A DNA stretch of 59,775 bases from Nitrospira sp. SB0662_bin_26 (GTDB lineage: Bacteria; Nitrospirota; Nitrospiria; Nitrospirales; UBA8639). The position numbers and the translations under genes are program-made. The notes beneath the pieces were generated by a model. That model was not told where the DNA came from. It saw nothing but the letters and a program-made list of their open reading frames with translations, and searched no databases. Below, piece after piece: positions 39,760 to 48,420 of this stretch; positions within the stretch are counted from its first letter, which is position 1; every line of letters starts with the position of its first letter. Location: assembly GCA_009840285.1 (NCBI GenBank), contig VXOF01000089.1, positions 1 through 59,775 on the forward strand, read 5' to 3'.

Positions 39760-40650
39760 GTGAGTACGGGAACAATGAAATGGATTCTCGCGGTGCTCTT
39801 GTTGGGGGCCGTCCTGGGCCTGAACAAGTTTGCTCATAGTGCTCCGGGTCCCGACCGGACCGTCAATGCCTGGCTGAACCTGATTGATCAGGCCGAAGCC
39901 CTGCATCTGCCGACGGGGTTTCTCAAGGAGATCGACCCTGATTTTGTCACGGTGACATTCGAAGACTTGCGGACCTATGCCGCTGAATATCATCCGGAAG
40001 ACCATCGCATGATCCTGAGCCTGCGGTTATCGTTCAACAAGGCCGGTGGGGCATTGATGGATCTGGAGCGTATGACCCACCATGACGTCAGTCTCCTGTA
40101 TCATGAACTCTTTCATTCCTACCTGGATTACATTTTCAATGGTCCGGGACCCGGGAAGTTGAGTCCCCAGGCCAATCACGTCCTGTCGTTCGCCCGCGAG
40201 CAAATGCGCTGCCATTACCGTTTCGTGCGCATCAATCCGATTCGCCAGCGGAGGGACATGACGGAAATCCGGTTTCTGTCCCAAGAGGATTCGTGGGAGG
40301 TATTGAACGAAACCTGGGCGGTCTTTGTCGGATGGCAAATTTGGACGAAACTGGAACAGCAGGCCAACGGGATCGGCCCATGGACCGATCCATTGATCGA
40401 TGCTTGGGCAACGTTGCTGTCCGAGGCCAATACGAGTGGAGAATTACTCGGTTATTACGAACCGGACGACCCGGAGGAACGCCGGGTGGCGCGCAAACGG
40501 TTTATTGCGCCCTCCAACGGCCTGACCCCGGAAGGAGCTGAACTCTTGCTGACCATCGTGTTGGAAGAACCCGATGCCGTCGTGAAGGAAGGCGGCGTTG
40601 TCATCAAAGCCTCTAGAGATACCACCGCCGAAGCGCTTCCGTGTGAATAG
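39760..40650 (+). CDS. Exported putative zinc metallopeptidase
   Basis: Signal peptide/TM; HELFHSYLDY (HExxH) and downstream LNETWAVFVGW (possible third ligand). Confidence 0.55.
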   Translation: MSTGTMKWILAVLLLGAVLGLNKFAHSAPGPDRTVNAWLNLIDQAEALHLPTGFLKEIDPDFVTVTFEDLRTYAAEYHPEDHRMILSLRLSFNKAGGALMDLERMTHHDVSLLYHELFHSYLDYIFNGPGPGKLSPQANHVLSFAREQMRCHYRFVRINPIRQRRDMTEIRFLSQEDSWEVLNETWAVFVGWQIWTKLEQQANGIGPWTDPLIDAWATLLSEANTSGELLGYYEPDDPEERRVARKRFIAPSNGLTPEGAELLLTIVLEEPDAVVKEGGVVIKASRDTTAEALPCE

Positions 40651-40744
40651 TTGAACACATCCACTCGTCCCTCTGGACAACGGTTAGGCAAAGATGGTAG
40701 CGTCGCTTCAGCCACACTTCAGTTCAGCTTTGCACCGAAAAAAG

Positions 40745-40820
40745 GCGCCTGTAGCTCAGTGGATAGAGCACTGGCCTCCGGAGCCAGGTGCCGCAGGTTC
40801 AAATCCTGCCAGGCGCGCCA
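40745..40820 (+). tRNA. tRNA-Arg (anticodon CCG)
   Basis: GCGCCTG/CAGGCGC acceptor; loop CTCCGGA; CCA encoded. Confidence 0.95.
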
Positions 40821-40844
40821 TAACAGACATCTCACCTCTTGAGT

Positions 40845-40920
40845 GGGTCGTTAGCTCAGCTGGTAGAGCAGCTGACTCTTAATCAGCGGGCCACAGGTTC
40901 GATCCCTGTACGACCCACCA
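40845..40920 (+). tRNA. tRNA-Lys (anticodon CTT), integration target
   Basis: 76 nt cloverleaf; loop CTCTTAA; CCA encoded; 3' 48 nt repeated at 51384-51431. Confidence 0.95.
40873..40920 (+). repeat. attL: 48-bp direct repeat, 3' part of tRNA-Lys
   Basis: TGACTCTTAATCAGCGGGCCACAGGTTCGATCCCTGTACGACCCACCA, identical at 51384-51431. Confidence 0.95.
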
Positions 40921-40985
40921 TTTTTTATCAGTATCCATGCATGTTTTGAGAGATTTAGAGAAAGCGGAGAATTAAGGGAAAATAA

Positions 40986-41006
40986 AAAGATAGCCGAAAG
41001 ATAGCC
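40986..41006 (+). promoter_or_regulatory. Candidate integrase arm-type sites, left end
   Basis: Two AAAGATAGCC copies at 11-bp spacing; similar pair AAAGATAAC at 51268 and 51279. Confidence 0.5.
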
Positions 41007-41020
41007 CGACGAGGAGCAAA

Positions 41021-41329
41021 ATGGACATTTCGAAAAGGGCAGAGGGAACCATTCTTTTTGAGGAAGGTGTGATTCTGAAAGCCTACCCGGAGACAGAGAA
41101 CCATACAGACATCGAACTCGCACCGGGAACTATTGTCGGCTCGATTGTTCGGAGTCCCAAAACGGGGAGGTGGCGATACGATGACACTATGCGCATAACC
41201 TTGAAGATTGAAGCCAACCCGGATTTTTCTACAGACGGAGAAGCGGCAAACGAAATCAAAAAATTCTTGCCTCCATTAACGGAAATTCATGCGCTTGCGA
41301 AAACATACATGAAAGGTGACATTCGTTGA
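41021..41329 (+). CDS. Hypothetical protein in phage-derived element
   Basis: 102 aa ORF. Confidence 0.5.
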   Translation: MDISKRAEGTILFEEGVILKAYPETENHTDIELAPGTIVGSIVRSPKTGRWRYDDTMRITLKIEANPDFSTDGEAANEIKKFLPPLTEIHALAKTYMKGDIR

Positions 41330-41341
41330 GAACGTGGTAAG

Positions 41342-41773
41342 ATGACGCAACCGAAAGGAGACCCCATGCCGCGAACTGTCACCGGCGGAGCCAAACTCAA
41401 ACGATTTATGCAGAACGTCAAACAGTCCGCCAGGAAGCCCATTGACGATATTGAAATCGGCTTTTACTCCGAGGATCGTCACCTACCGAGTCGCTTGCCT
41501 ATGCCGATCTTGGCCGTCATTCACGAATTTGGATCACAGGACGGCAAGACCCCGGAATCACCCTATTTCCGGTCAGCGATTAACCGGGCCAAAAGCGAAT
41601 TGCGACCGTACCTTGTCGCCGCGATTGACCCCTTGAGAATGACCTTGATTGATGCAGGGGCCAAGGCGATAGGCGAGGCATTCAAAAAGATTTTGCAACA
41701 GGAAATTTTGCGGTATCAACTGAAAGACACCGGCCAACTGGTCAAGGCCGTCAAAGTGAAATTGCTACGGTAA
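41342..41773 (+). CDS. Phage HK97-gp10-like / virion-morphogenesis-type protein
   Basis: LAVIHEFGSQDGKTPESPYFRSAINRAKSEL resembles neck/tail-completion proteins. Confidence 0.6.
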   Translation: MTQPKGDPMPRTVTGGAKLKRFMQNVKQSARKPIDDIEIGFYSEDRHLPSRLPMPILAVIHEFGSQDGKTPESPYFRSAINRAKSELRPYLVAAIDPLRMTLIDAGAKAIGEAFKKILQQEILRYQLKDTGQLVKAVKVKLLR

Positions 41774-41775
41774 GG

Positions 41776-42861
41776 CTACGCTTGCAGGGCCATGAGGCCG
41801 GACTTCGTGACGGCTTCTTGGAGATCCATGCCGCCCTCTACCATCTTTTTGAAGGACGCTGCCCGCCCGCTTAAATCGTGCGCTTGGAGTTCATCGAAGG
41901 AAAGGGAAATATCGAGGTCTAACTTCGTGGAGAGTTCCAGCGCAAGCAAGCGACCGACCGGGACACAAGACCCAAACACAAACCGCCGCCACGATTCGCG
42001 CCCCTCTTGACTTGAGCCGCTTGAATCAAACACGCCCACCGGAACGCCGCAGGCTGCCAGGACCGACCGAAAGATGGAGTCCCGTGCTTTCGTCACGCTA
42101 TCGGGAAGCATCGGGCCAAGGCGTGACGGTTTCCAGTCCGTCAAGGGAGCGGCTTGCCGCCCTTCCCCATGCCCCGCCGCCGTCGTTTCGACTAGTGCGG
42201 TTTTCCCGTTGAGGCTTTGAATATCCGTCCGTAGTTTGTCGAACGCGCCCGGCTCAGTGTCCGTGCCGGGTGCATGATCTTGCGGCATGGGCAGGACAAA
42301 GCCCGTGGCCGCGCCCGCCTCATCCCCGAAACTTTTCTCTAACCGCCCCAGCGCCCGGCCCGTGCTTTCGGCATAGCGCAAGGGAGAGAGACCTCTCCAC
42401 GGCGTCCGAGGATCGCAGGCATACTTGAAATGCAACACGCTGTCAGCGGAGACGAGCCGACTCACCCAGCCCGTCGGCGCTGGCAAGTCAACCCGATACA
42501 TCCATGTGCGTTCAGGATAGTCCCCGGTTTCCACGGTGAAGGAACTACACGGAACCAACGTGAGGCCCATATCCCCGGCTTCAAGGGCAAAGACAATTTC
42601 CCCTTTGCGGATGAGTTCACGCACCGTCATGGACAGCATCGCCGCCGTCACCGGCATGGTCCGAAGATTATCAGAAGGGGAGACCATCGCCGCCGCGAAC
42701 GCCCGGGCATACGCGCCCGCGCAGCTTTCGACCGCCGCTGTTTCAATGGCTGATTGAAAGGCCGTGGAGCCGCCCGCTTGCGCCACGATATAATTGACCA
42801 GCTCGTCCGAATAGGACACGTCCCGGCGTTCCACTTTCTTTTTCGAGGTAAAGGGCCACAT
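41776..42861 (-). CDS. Phage portal protein (HK97 type)
   Basis: HFKYACDPRTPWRGLSPLRYAESTGRALGRLEKSFGDEAG; RSVLAACGVPVGVFDSSGSSQEG. Confidence 0.88.
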   Translation of the reverse strand: MWPFTSKKKVERRDVSYSDELVNYIVAQAGGSTAFQSAIETAAVESCAGAYARAFAAAMVSPSDNLRTMPVTAAMLSMTVRELIRKGEIVFALEAGDMGLTLVPCSSFTVETGDYPERTWMYRVDLPAPTGWVSRLVSADSVLHFKYACDPRTPWRGLSPLRYAESTGRALGRLEKSFGDEAGAATGFVLPMPQDHAPGTDTEPGAFDKLRTDIQSLNGKTALVETTAAGHGEGRQAAPLTDWKPSRLGPMLPDSVTKARDSIFRSVLAACGVPVGVFDSSGSSQEGRESWRRFVFGSCVPVGRLLALELSTKLDLDISLSFDELQAHDLSGRAASFKKMVEGGMDLQEAVTKSGLMALQA

Positions 42862-43223
42862 TATGAGGACGGGTACTTTCCTACGGCTTCGGTATATCCT
42901 TCGCCCCAATCTTCAGCAACCATCATTCGATATTCCTTTGACAAGTAGCGGATTTTGTCGCCTGCATGGTCATCGTCCAACACTTCAATGTCATGCCGGA
43001 GATAAAACTTCCGTAAATCTTCTTCCCGCAATCCTTCCGGGAGGATCAACCGTTCCTCGCCGTCAACGGGAACTGTCACCACCGTCACCGGCGTTTCCGT
43101 AATCACCCCCGGCACAAATTCCCCGTACATATTTCTTGAACCTTCGGTTTCCCGAATCAAGGTTGCCGATTCGGATAACTGGTGAGACAAAATCCGCCGC
43201 GCCACGCGGACCCGTGGATTCAT
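42861..43223 (-). CDS. Head-closure/connector-like phage protein
   Basis: Small ORF between portal and adaptor; RILSHQLSESATLIRET...GDKIRYLSKEYRMMVAEDWGEGY. Confidence 0.55.
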   Translation of the reverse strand: MNPRVRVARRILSHQLSESATLIRETEGSRNMYGEFVPGVITETPVTVVTVPVDGEERLILPEGLREEDLRKFYLRHDIEVLDDDHAGDKIRYLSKEYRMMVAEDWGEGYTEAVGKYPSS

Positions 43224-43531
43224 ACCGCCCGCCGTTGTTTGAAGGGAGACAAGAGCGCCATAGCCCCGGAATGCCGCAAGGCACTCACGTTATTGGCCGC
43301 ATAGTGAACATTGAGCGGCCCCGCCGTTTCTGAACGAATCGCAGACTTCGGCATTCCGTACAGAAAGCCCGCACAGCGAATGACCGCCTCATTCAAGACC
43401 GGCCCCGGCACCGTTGAGCCGTGTGCATACCGTTCGACTTCGGCAGACGCAACCCCCAGCAACCGCGTTGCCGTGTCAAGATCCACGTCAATCAGTGTTC
43501 GGAGTTCGTCGGCTGTCAGTGTGATAGCCAA
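43220..43531 (-). CDS. Head-tail adaptor-like phage protein
   Basis: LDTATRLLGVASAEVERYAHGSTVPGPVLNEAVIRCAGFLYG. Confidence 0.65.
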   Translation of the reverse strand: MAITLTADELRTLIDVDLDTATRLLGVASAEVERYAHGSTVPGPVLNEAVIRCAGFLYGMPKSAIRSETAGPLNVHYAANNVSALRHSGAMALLSPFKQRRAV

Positions 43532-44112
43532 ATCATGGCCTTTCGCTTTGCATGAGTATCGGCTTGCCGTCGCTGTTCCTCAGACCGCACCGCAACCTCT
43601 GTTCCGTCTTTATACACGCCTCGTGTGACGATACTCATTTCAAGCAGGATTGCATCGTTGATTTCCCGAATATCGACCGAGGGATTGCCCGGTTCAGGAA
43701 TGAAGCGTTGAGGGTTTGGATTGATGGTGGACGGCGGCAACACAAACCCAGGAGACAAGTCAGCCATGAGGCCAGATTCCACAGCTAACACCGCATCGCG
43801 CATCCAGGACGGTCGCCGTGCCTCCTCCGGGAGTGTCGCCTCAAACGTCAAGGCCTCCGCGCTATCAGTGAGCCGCAGCGTTCCGGCTCGCTTGCTTGCC
43901 AACGGTGCATCGAAGGAATGCCCGACCAACAAGTTTACGTCGGCTTCCTCCGTTTCGACCGCATAGCGAAACGCCCTTGGCCCAAACCGTTCCTTTCGCG
44001 TTTTGCCCGATCGTGCAATCACCCCGATCGAGTTATACCGAAATGAGCCGACAAGGAGACGGCCCGCTTGTCGGATTTCCAACCGGCTTTCATAAATCGC
44101 GTATTCCATCAT
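43516..44112 (-). CDS. HK97-family prohead protease
   Basis: LVGSFRYNSIGVIARSGKTRKERFGPRAF...VNLLVGHSFDAPLASKRAGTLRL. Confidence 0.88.
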   Translation of the reverse strand: MMEYAIYESRLEIRQAGRLLVGSFRYNSIGVIARSGKTRKERFGPRAFRYAVETEEADVNLLVGHSFDAPLASKRAGTLRLTDSAEALTFEATLPEEARRPSWMRDAVLAVESGLMADLSPGFVLPPSTINPNPQRFIPEPGNPSVDIREINDAILLEMSIVTRGVYKDGTEVAVRSEEQRRQADTHAKRKAMIWLSH

Positions 44113-44130
44113 GCACCAAAGAAGGAAAGC

Positions 44131-44259
44131 GGCCAGGGTTGCGCATGGTCTTGGTAGGAGCTACCAAGTCATCACCCTGGCCGGTTCCCCGGAGTCCCTG
44201 GACGCTGGATGAGAACGTCCAGGAAAGCGGACCCGACCGCCTGACTGGTAAGGGTCCGC
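44131..44259 (-). other. Three consecutive hairpins between capsid and protease genes
   Basis: GGCCAGGGT/ACCCTGGCC enclosing CTTGGTAG/CTACCAAG; CCTGGACG/CGTCCAGG; GCGGACCC/GGGTCCGC. Confidence 0.7.
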
Positions 44260-44265
44260 CCACCG

Positions 44266-45537
44266 TTATGAGGTGACGCGGAAACTGTCTTGCACGTACA
44301 CGTCGGAGCGGAGCAACACCACGTCCCCGACCAGCATATGCACGACAATTTTCACTTGGCCCTTATCCGCGTTTGAGTACATATCCCGGATCGTCATATC
44401 AAACCCCGACCACGCGGGCATGACCGCTGGCGCATCATTCGCCGGATTCATCCGCACGACTACGGCCTGCTGAATATGTGAGGCCGGAGACGCAATCTTC
44501 CCGGATAACCGCATGCCCCCGCCGACACGATCCCAATAGGCCGGGAAACTTTCGTTTGATTCAGTTGCACGGAACAGGCCCGCCGCTTGCTGATAGGAGA
44601 CTGTGCCGACCAGAAGCCGAATGTCACGCAACGACGTGGCCCAAGGGTCCGCTAAGTGGGAGACCGCTGCGGTATGCCACCGCGCCCAGGTTTCCACCCC
44701 TGCTGCCGGAGCCGAGGGGTCCGTCAACTGGACCAACAAGCCCCGAATTTGCCCGTCCGTGTTGTACGCGCTGGCCGCGCCGTTCAAAATTTCATCATCC
44801 AGTTTTTCCGCAATGACCCCTTGAATGGCTGTGCGTAACGCTTGCTCCATCCCGGCGAGCCGCGCCAAATCTTCCACGCGGACCTCGAAGGCCGCGCCGA
44901 TTCGCCGGGGCTGTTGGGTGGAGACCGTGAACGCGCCCGCCGCGGCATTCACCGCCGCATCCTTCGCCACCGCGCCGACCCCACTCGCCGGAGTCGTCGA
45001 GAGGACCGGGAACGTCATATCCCCGATTCCGGCGTCAGGCATGCTGATGCCGAGATATTCCGCCACCGACCGTTTAAACACAGCGGGGACAATCGCTGCT
45101 TGATTCACCCCGCCCTGTTGCCCCGGCGTAACGGCCCGCACCTCTTTCCCTTGGTTGTGGGTCCGTTGTTCTGTGGGTTCAAACACGGAGATCGGCAACT
45201 GCGTATCGGTCCCCATCGCCGCCATATACTCCGTTTCAGCCCCGGTCAACTGGGCCTTGCCCGCTTGCCAGCCAATATACCGACCCACGCTGAATTTGGA
45301 GCGTAGTTCCAGCTTTTCCTTATCCTCTGCACTCATGGTGTCATGCCGCACGTCGGGTGGGTCTGGTTCGGCCAATTCAAGAGCGGTCAACTGGGCATCC
45401 GTATCACGCATGGCACCCATGACCGTATTGAGTTCCGCCCGTTGTTCCTCCGTCAATGTCAGATTCGGGTCGGAGAGTTCCGTTAATTTATCCTTCTGCT
45501 CCTTGAGCTTCAATTTGAGTTTTTGTTTGTTCGTCAT
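44266..45537 (-). CDS. HK97-type major capsid protein
   Basis: Coiled N-terminal delta-domain-like region, RIGAAFEVRVEDLARL..AIQGVIAEKLDDEILNG; adjacent to protease. Confidence 0.88.
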   Translation of the reverse strand: MTNKQKLKLKLKEQKDKLTELSDPNLTLTEEQRAELNTVMGAMRDTDAQLTALELAEPDPPDVRHDTMSAEDKEKLELRSKFSVGRYIGWQAGKAQLTGAETEYMAAMGTDTQLPISVFEPTEQRTHNQGKEVRAVTPGQQGGVNQAAIVPAVFKRSVAEYLGISMPDAGIGDMTFPVLSTTPASGVGAVAKDAAVNAAAGAFTVSTQQPRRIGAAFEVRVEDLARLAGMEQALRTAIQGVIAEKLDDEILNGAASAYNTDGQIRGLLVQLTDPSAPAAGVETWARWHTAAVSHLADPWATSLRDIRLLVGTVSYQQAAGLFRATESNESFPAYWDRVGGGMRLSGKIASPASHIQQAVVVRMNPANDAPAVMPAWSGFDMTIRDMYSNADKGQVKIVVHMLVGDVVLLRSDVYVQDSFRVTS

Positions 45538-45627
45538 CGTGCTTTCCTTCTGTTAATGTGGCCGAGCATGCCGCCCGTTCCTGTATAGAATACGCTTGTT
45601 TGATGAATATGTAAAGACAAGTAGGGG

Positions 45628-45656
45628 TTGACCGAATTAGCAGAAACCCCTATGCT
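45628..45656 (+). promoter_or_regulatory. Sigma70-type promoter for small plus-strand ORF
   Basis: TTGACC-17 nt-TATGCT. Confidence 0.55.
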
Positions 45657-45698
45657 GGCAGAAGATCAATTCACATTCTAAAAAAGAAAGGTTTCAGC

Positions 45699-45908
45699 AT
45701 GACGGAATCAAACAAAGACAAAGAAGAACGCTTGCGACTCTTGGCCGAAAGTCAAGGGAAGCAACTACTGGAATCAGACCACCGCGACGAGCAGGGATTG
45801 CTCAATAGCGAATACATGATTGTAACGGGCCAGGCCCCGTTTGAGCTCGTTAAGATCTATTGCAAGGACCTTGGGGAGGTCGAAGCCCATTTGAACGACC
45901 CGGACTAA
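45699..45908 (+). CDS. Small acidic protein, accessory gene opposite the head operon
   Basis: 69 aa; own promoter and RBS (AAAGG). Confidence 0.6.
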   Translation: MTESNKDKEERLRLLAESQGKQLLESDHRDEQGLLNSEYMIVTGQAPFELVKIYCKDLGEVEAHLNDPD

Positions 45909-46174
45909 CGGGAGACGAGCGACCGGGCCAGCTTGCGCAACTGCACCCGCGCCCGCGTCAAGGGTCCGGCGTGTTCGTCAATGTGACAGTCTCTGCACAA
46001 CACTTCGAGATTGTCCGGCGTTTCGTCCCCGCCGTATTCCAACGGGATGATATGATGCACTTCGAGTTTCCCCGGACCTTTGCACCGTTCGCACCGATAG
46101 CCCCGCGCTTCGAGCGTGACGCGCCGCACCCGTTGCCAATAGGACGCCGCCCTTGCTCGATGGTAGTTAGACAA
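45905..46174 (-). CDS. HNH endonuclease
   Basis: CERCKGPGKLEVHHIIPLEYGGDETPDNLEVLCRDCH. Confidence 0.93.
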   Translation of the reverse strand: MSNYHRARAASYWQRVRRVTLEARGYRCERCKGPGKLEVHHIIPLEYGGDETPDNLEVLCRDCHIDEHAGPLTRARVQLRKLARSLVSR

Positions 46175-47747
46175 AGGCCACCCGCGCCGGTTTCGGTTTC
46201 GGCTTGCCGGCTTCCATCAACCCCAGGCCCGCCGCAATCACGCCCGCCTGTAACGGGTCAATCCGTGCAAGGCCCTTCTGTTTATCCAGCGCCGGGTTGC
46301 CCGCTTCATCAAACCGCACGGACGCCCCGGCGATTGCTTGCGTCAAGACCGCCGCGCCGTGCGTGACGTGCCATTTCCCTTGCATGACCAACCGTTGAAA
46401 CGCCCGCACGTCATAGGACCCGTCCGCCGTCTTACTTGCCCCCGTGCCCCGCCACGTCACCGGCCACGGAACGCTTGCCTTCTGCAAGGCTTCTTCGGCT
46501 TCGGCTTTGCGGTATCTGTCAGCCCCGGCGACAATCACCGGCGACCCGTTCAACTGGTCTGCACAATCTTCGAGGAATTGCGCAACCGGCGTGACCCGCG
46601 TTCCCTCATAGGCCCACAGTTCCCCCGCCTGTTCCAACTGGCAATAGAGGTTGCCGACCCCGTCACGCTTGCCCCTGGCTTCGAGCGAAGGAAAGCCCGG
46701 AAAGGCCGCATAGCATTCGACCCGCCCGGAGTCGATCCAGTAGGCGACCAGCGAACACATAGCCGCCGACCCGCCCAGGTCGAAACCGACCACGCAGCGC
46801 CCGCGCCGGTCCGGTTTCCCCTGCAAACACTTTTCCCAATCCGCCGGGGAGACGATTAACTGCTTCCCCGGATGTTGCGGCAAGTTCATTTCATGGGCCA
46901 GAAAGAAAGCCTGATCGCTTGGGGTTGCCAGGACCCGCGCCGATTCATGCCGCATGTGGTCGAGGCTTTTGATTCCCGCCTTCAAGCCGGGATTCGCTTT
47001 ATGCCATGCGCGTTCGTCATCTATGGCCGCGCCCTTCTCAGGTTGATAGAGATGCACCGCCACGCCCGGCGATCCGCGCCGCGCCACCATTTCAGGAATG
47101 AACGGCCCGAAGCCCCATATCGACAAGGCGATAAACCGGCCGTTTTTTGCACTGGTCGAGGAACGCAGCGAGGCGACAAAATCCCGTTGACTCTCCGGCA
47201 CTAAACCGAGTTCATCAAAGACCGCGTCATCGAGGCCGCTTGAATGCGCCCCGCAATCGGCAGCCAAGAGGTCAAGGCTTCCCGTCGAAGAGACCACGCG
47301 CCCCGGAGCAGGGGAACGGTAAAAGGTCAAGTCATCAAGCCCGGAGGCTTCGGCAATCTGCTCCACTTGTCGTTTCAGTTCCCCCGCCTTTTCCTTACTC
47401 ATGCTTGCGACCCCGCCGCGCCACCCGTGAAACCTCAACGGACCCACCAAGCGCCCGAGGAGATAGACCGCCACGATTGCAGACTTGGCATTCTTTCGTG
47501 CGACCGTCAAAAGGCTTTCCCGTGCGGTCAAGGCGTCACTCAGAAACGACACCCCGTAGTCAGGCAAGGTCAGAGGTTCCCCGGCCCGTGGATGCCCCGG
47601 AGGGACCCGCAACTTCGTTTCCGACCATTCGACCAGGGCCTTGACTGGATCATCAGGGTAGGGGGCAGTCTCCACGGATTTTGACACCCGTTTCTTGGCC
47701 CGATATTCCCGCATGTAAAGACGCATGGCCGTTTTGCTTAGTGGCAT
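46167..47747 (-). CDS. Phage terminase large subunit
   Basis: LLTVARKNAKSAIVAVYLLG Walker A-like; LDDAVFDELGL Walker B-like; VVGFDLGGSAAMCSLVAYW nuclease motif. Confidence 0.9.
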   Translation of the reverse strand: MPLSKTAMRLYMREYRAKKRVSKSVETAPYPDDPVKALVEWSETKLRVPPGHPRAGEPLTLPDYGVSFLSDALTARESLLTVARKNAKSAIVAVYLLGRLVGPLRFHGWRGGVASMSKEKAGELKRQVEQIAEASGLDDLTFYRSPAPGRVVSSTGSLDLLAADCGAHSSGLDDAVFDELGLVPESQRDFVASLRSSTSAKNGRFIALSIWGFGPFIPEMVARRGSPGVAVHLYQPEKGAAIDDERAWHKANPGLKAGIKSLDHMRHESARVLATPSDQAFFLAHEMNLPQHPGKQLIVSPADWEKCLQGKPDRRGRCVVGFDLGGSAAMCSLVAYWIDSGRVECYAAFPGFPSLEARGKRDGVGNLYCQLEQAGELWAYEGTRVTPVAQFLEDCADQLNGSPVIVAGADRYRKAEAEEALQKASVPWPVTWRGTGASKTADGSYDVRAFQRLVMQGKWHVTHGAAVLTQAIAGASVRFDEAGNPALDKQKGLARIDPLQAGVIAAGLGLMEAGKPKPKPARVAFV

Positions 47748-47852
47748 GGTGAACCCCAGTAAACCCGGTTTACCCCCCTGTCAGAGCTTGACCCACCCCA
47801 CGCCCCTCTGGATTTCGCCCTTTTATTGCGGGTCCCATAAGCAGAGCGCCGA

Positions 47853-48158
47853 TCAATTCAGGTTCGAGCCCTTCACCCCGAACAGGCGAGCCCGCCACCG
47901 GCACTGGTCAATCAAGGCCGCATCCATGCGAGCCCGTAGCAAGTTCAGATATTCCACGTCATAGCTGCCCTTGTGTTGCTCAAGCCCGCGTCGAATGATG
48001 GTGTCATACCGTTGCATGAATTCGTTTGCATCTTTGGGTCCGTTCTCTCTATCGGCTATGGCAATCATGCAGTCGGCCAACGCCCACGCGGAAAGCCCCT
48101 CGCTGTTCATCAACTGCAACCGTGCGATTTCTCTTTCTTCATCATCGTAGTCGTGCAT
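47853..48158 (-). CDS. Hypothetical protein in phage-derived element
   Basis: 101 aa ORF upstream of TerL; TerS role possible by position only. Confidence 0.5.
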   Translation of the reverse strand: MHDYDDEEREIARLQLMNSEGLSAWALADCMIAIADRENGPKDANEFMQRYDTIIRRGLEQHKGSYDVEYLNLLRARMDAALIDQCRWRARLFGVKGSNLN

Positions 48159-48162
48159 GGGT

Positions 48163-48420
48163 TCACCTCACAGTAAAACTGCAATAGCACCCGCGCTTGA
48201 CGGGTTCAGTAAAGCGAGGCGTGTTCTGTATGGCCTGAATCGCGCCCCGCAGTTTGTCGGCTTCCTGCTTGCCCTTGTGTCGCACTACGTCTTTCACAAT
48301 GCTGGATACGTGATTCTTTTCGAGGTCGTGAATCTCATGCGACCGGGAGCAGAGGGTACAAAACAACACGGCGTCGGCGATTTTCCAAGCGTGTTTTGAG
48401 TGCGGGCAATAGCGCCTCAT
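48163..48420 (-). CDS. Hypothetical protein in phage-derived element
   Basis: ORF with C/H-containing motif YCPHSKHAWKIADAVLFCTLCSRSH. Confidence 0.5.
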   Translation of the reverse strand: MRRYCPHSKHAWKIADAVLFCTLCSRSHEIHDLEKNHVSSIVKDVVRHKGKQEADKLRGAIQAIQNTPRFTEPVKRGCYCSFTVR

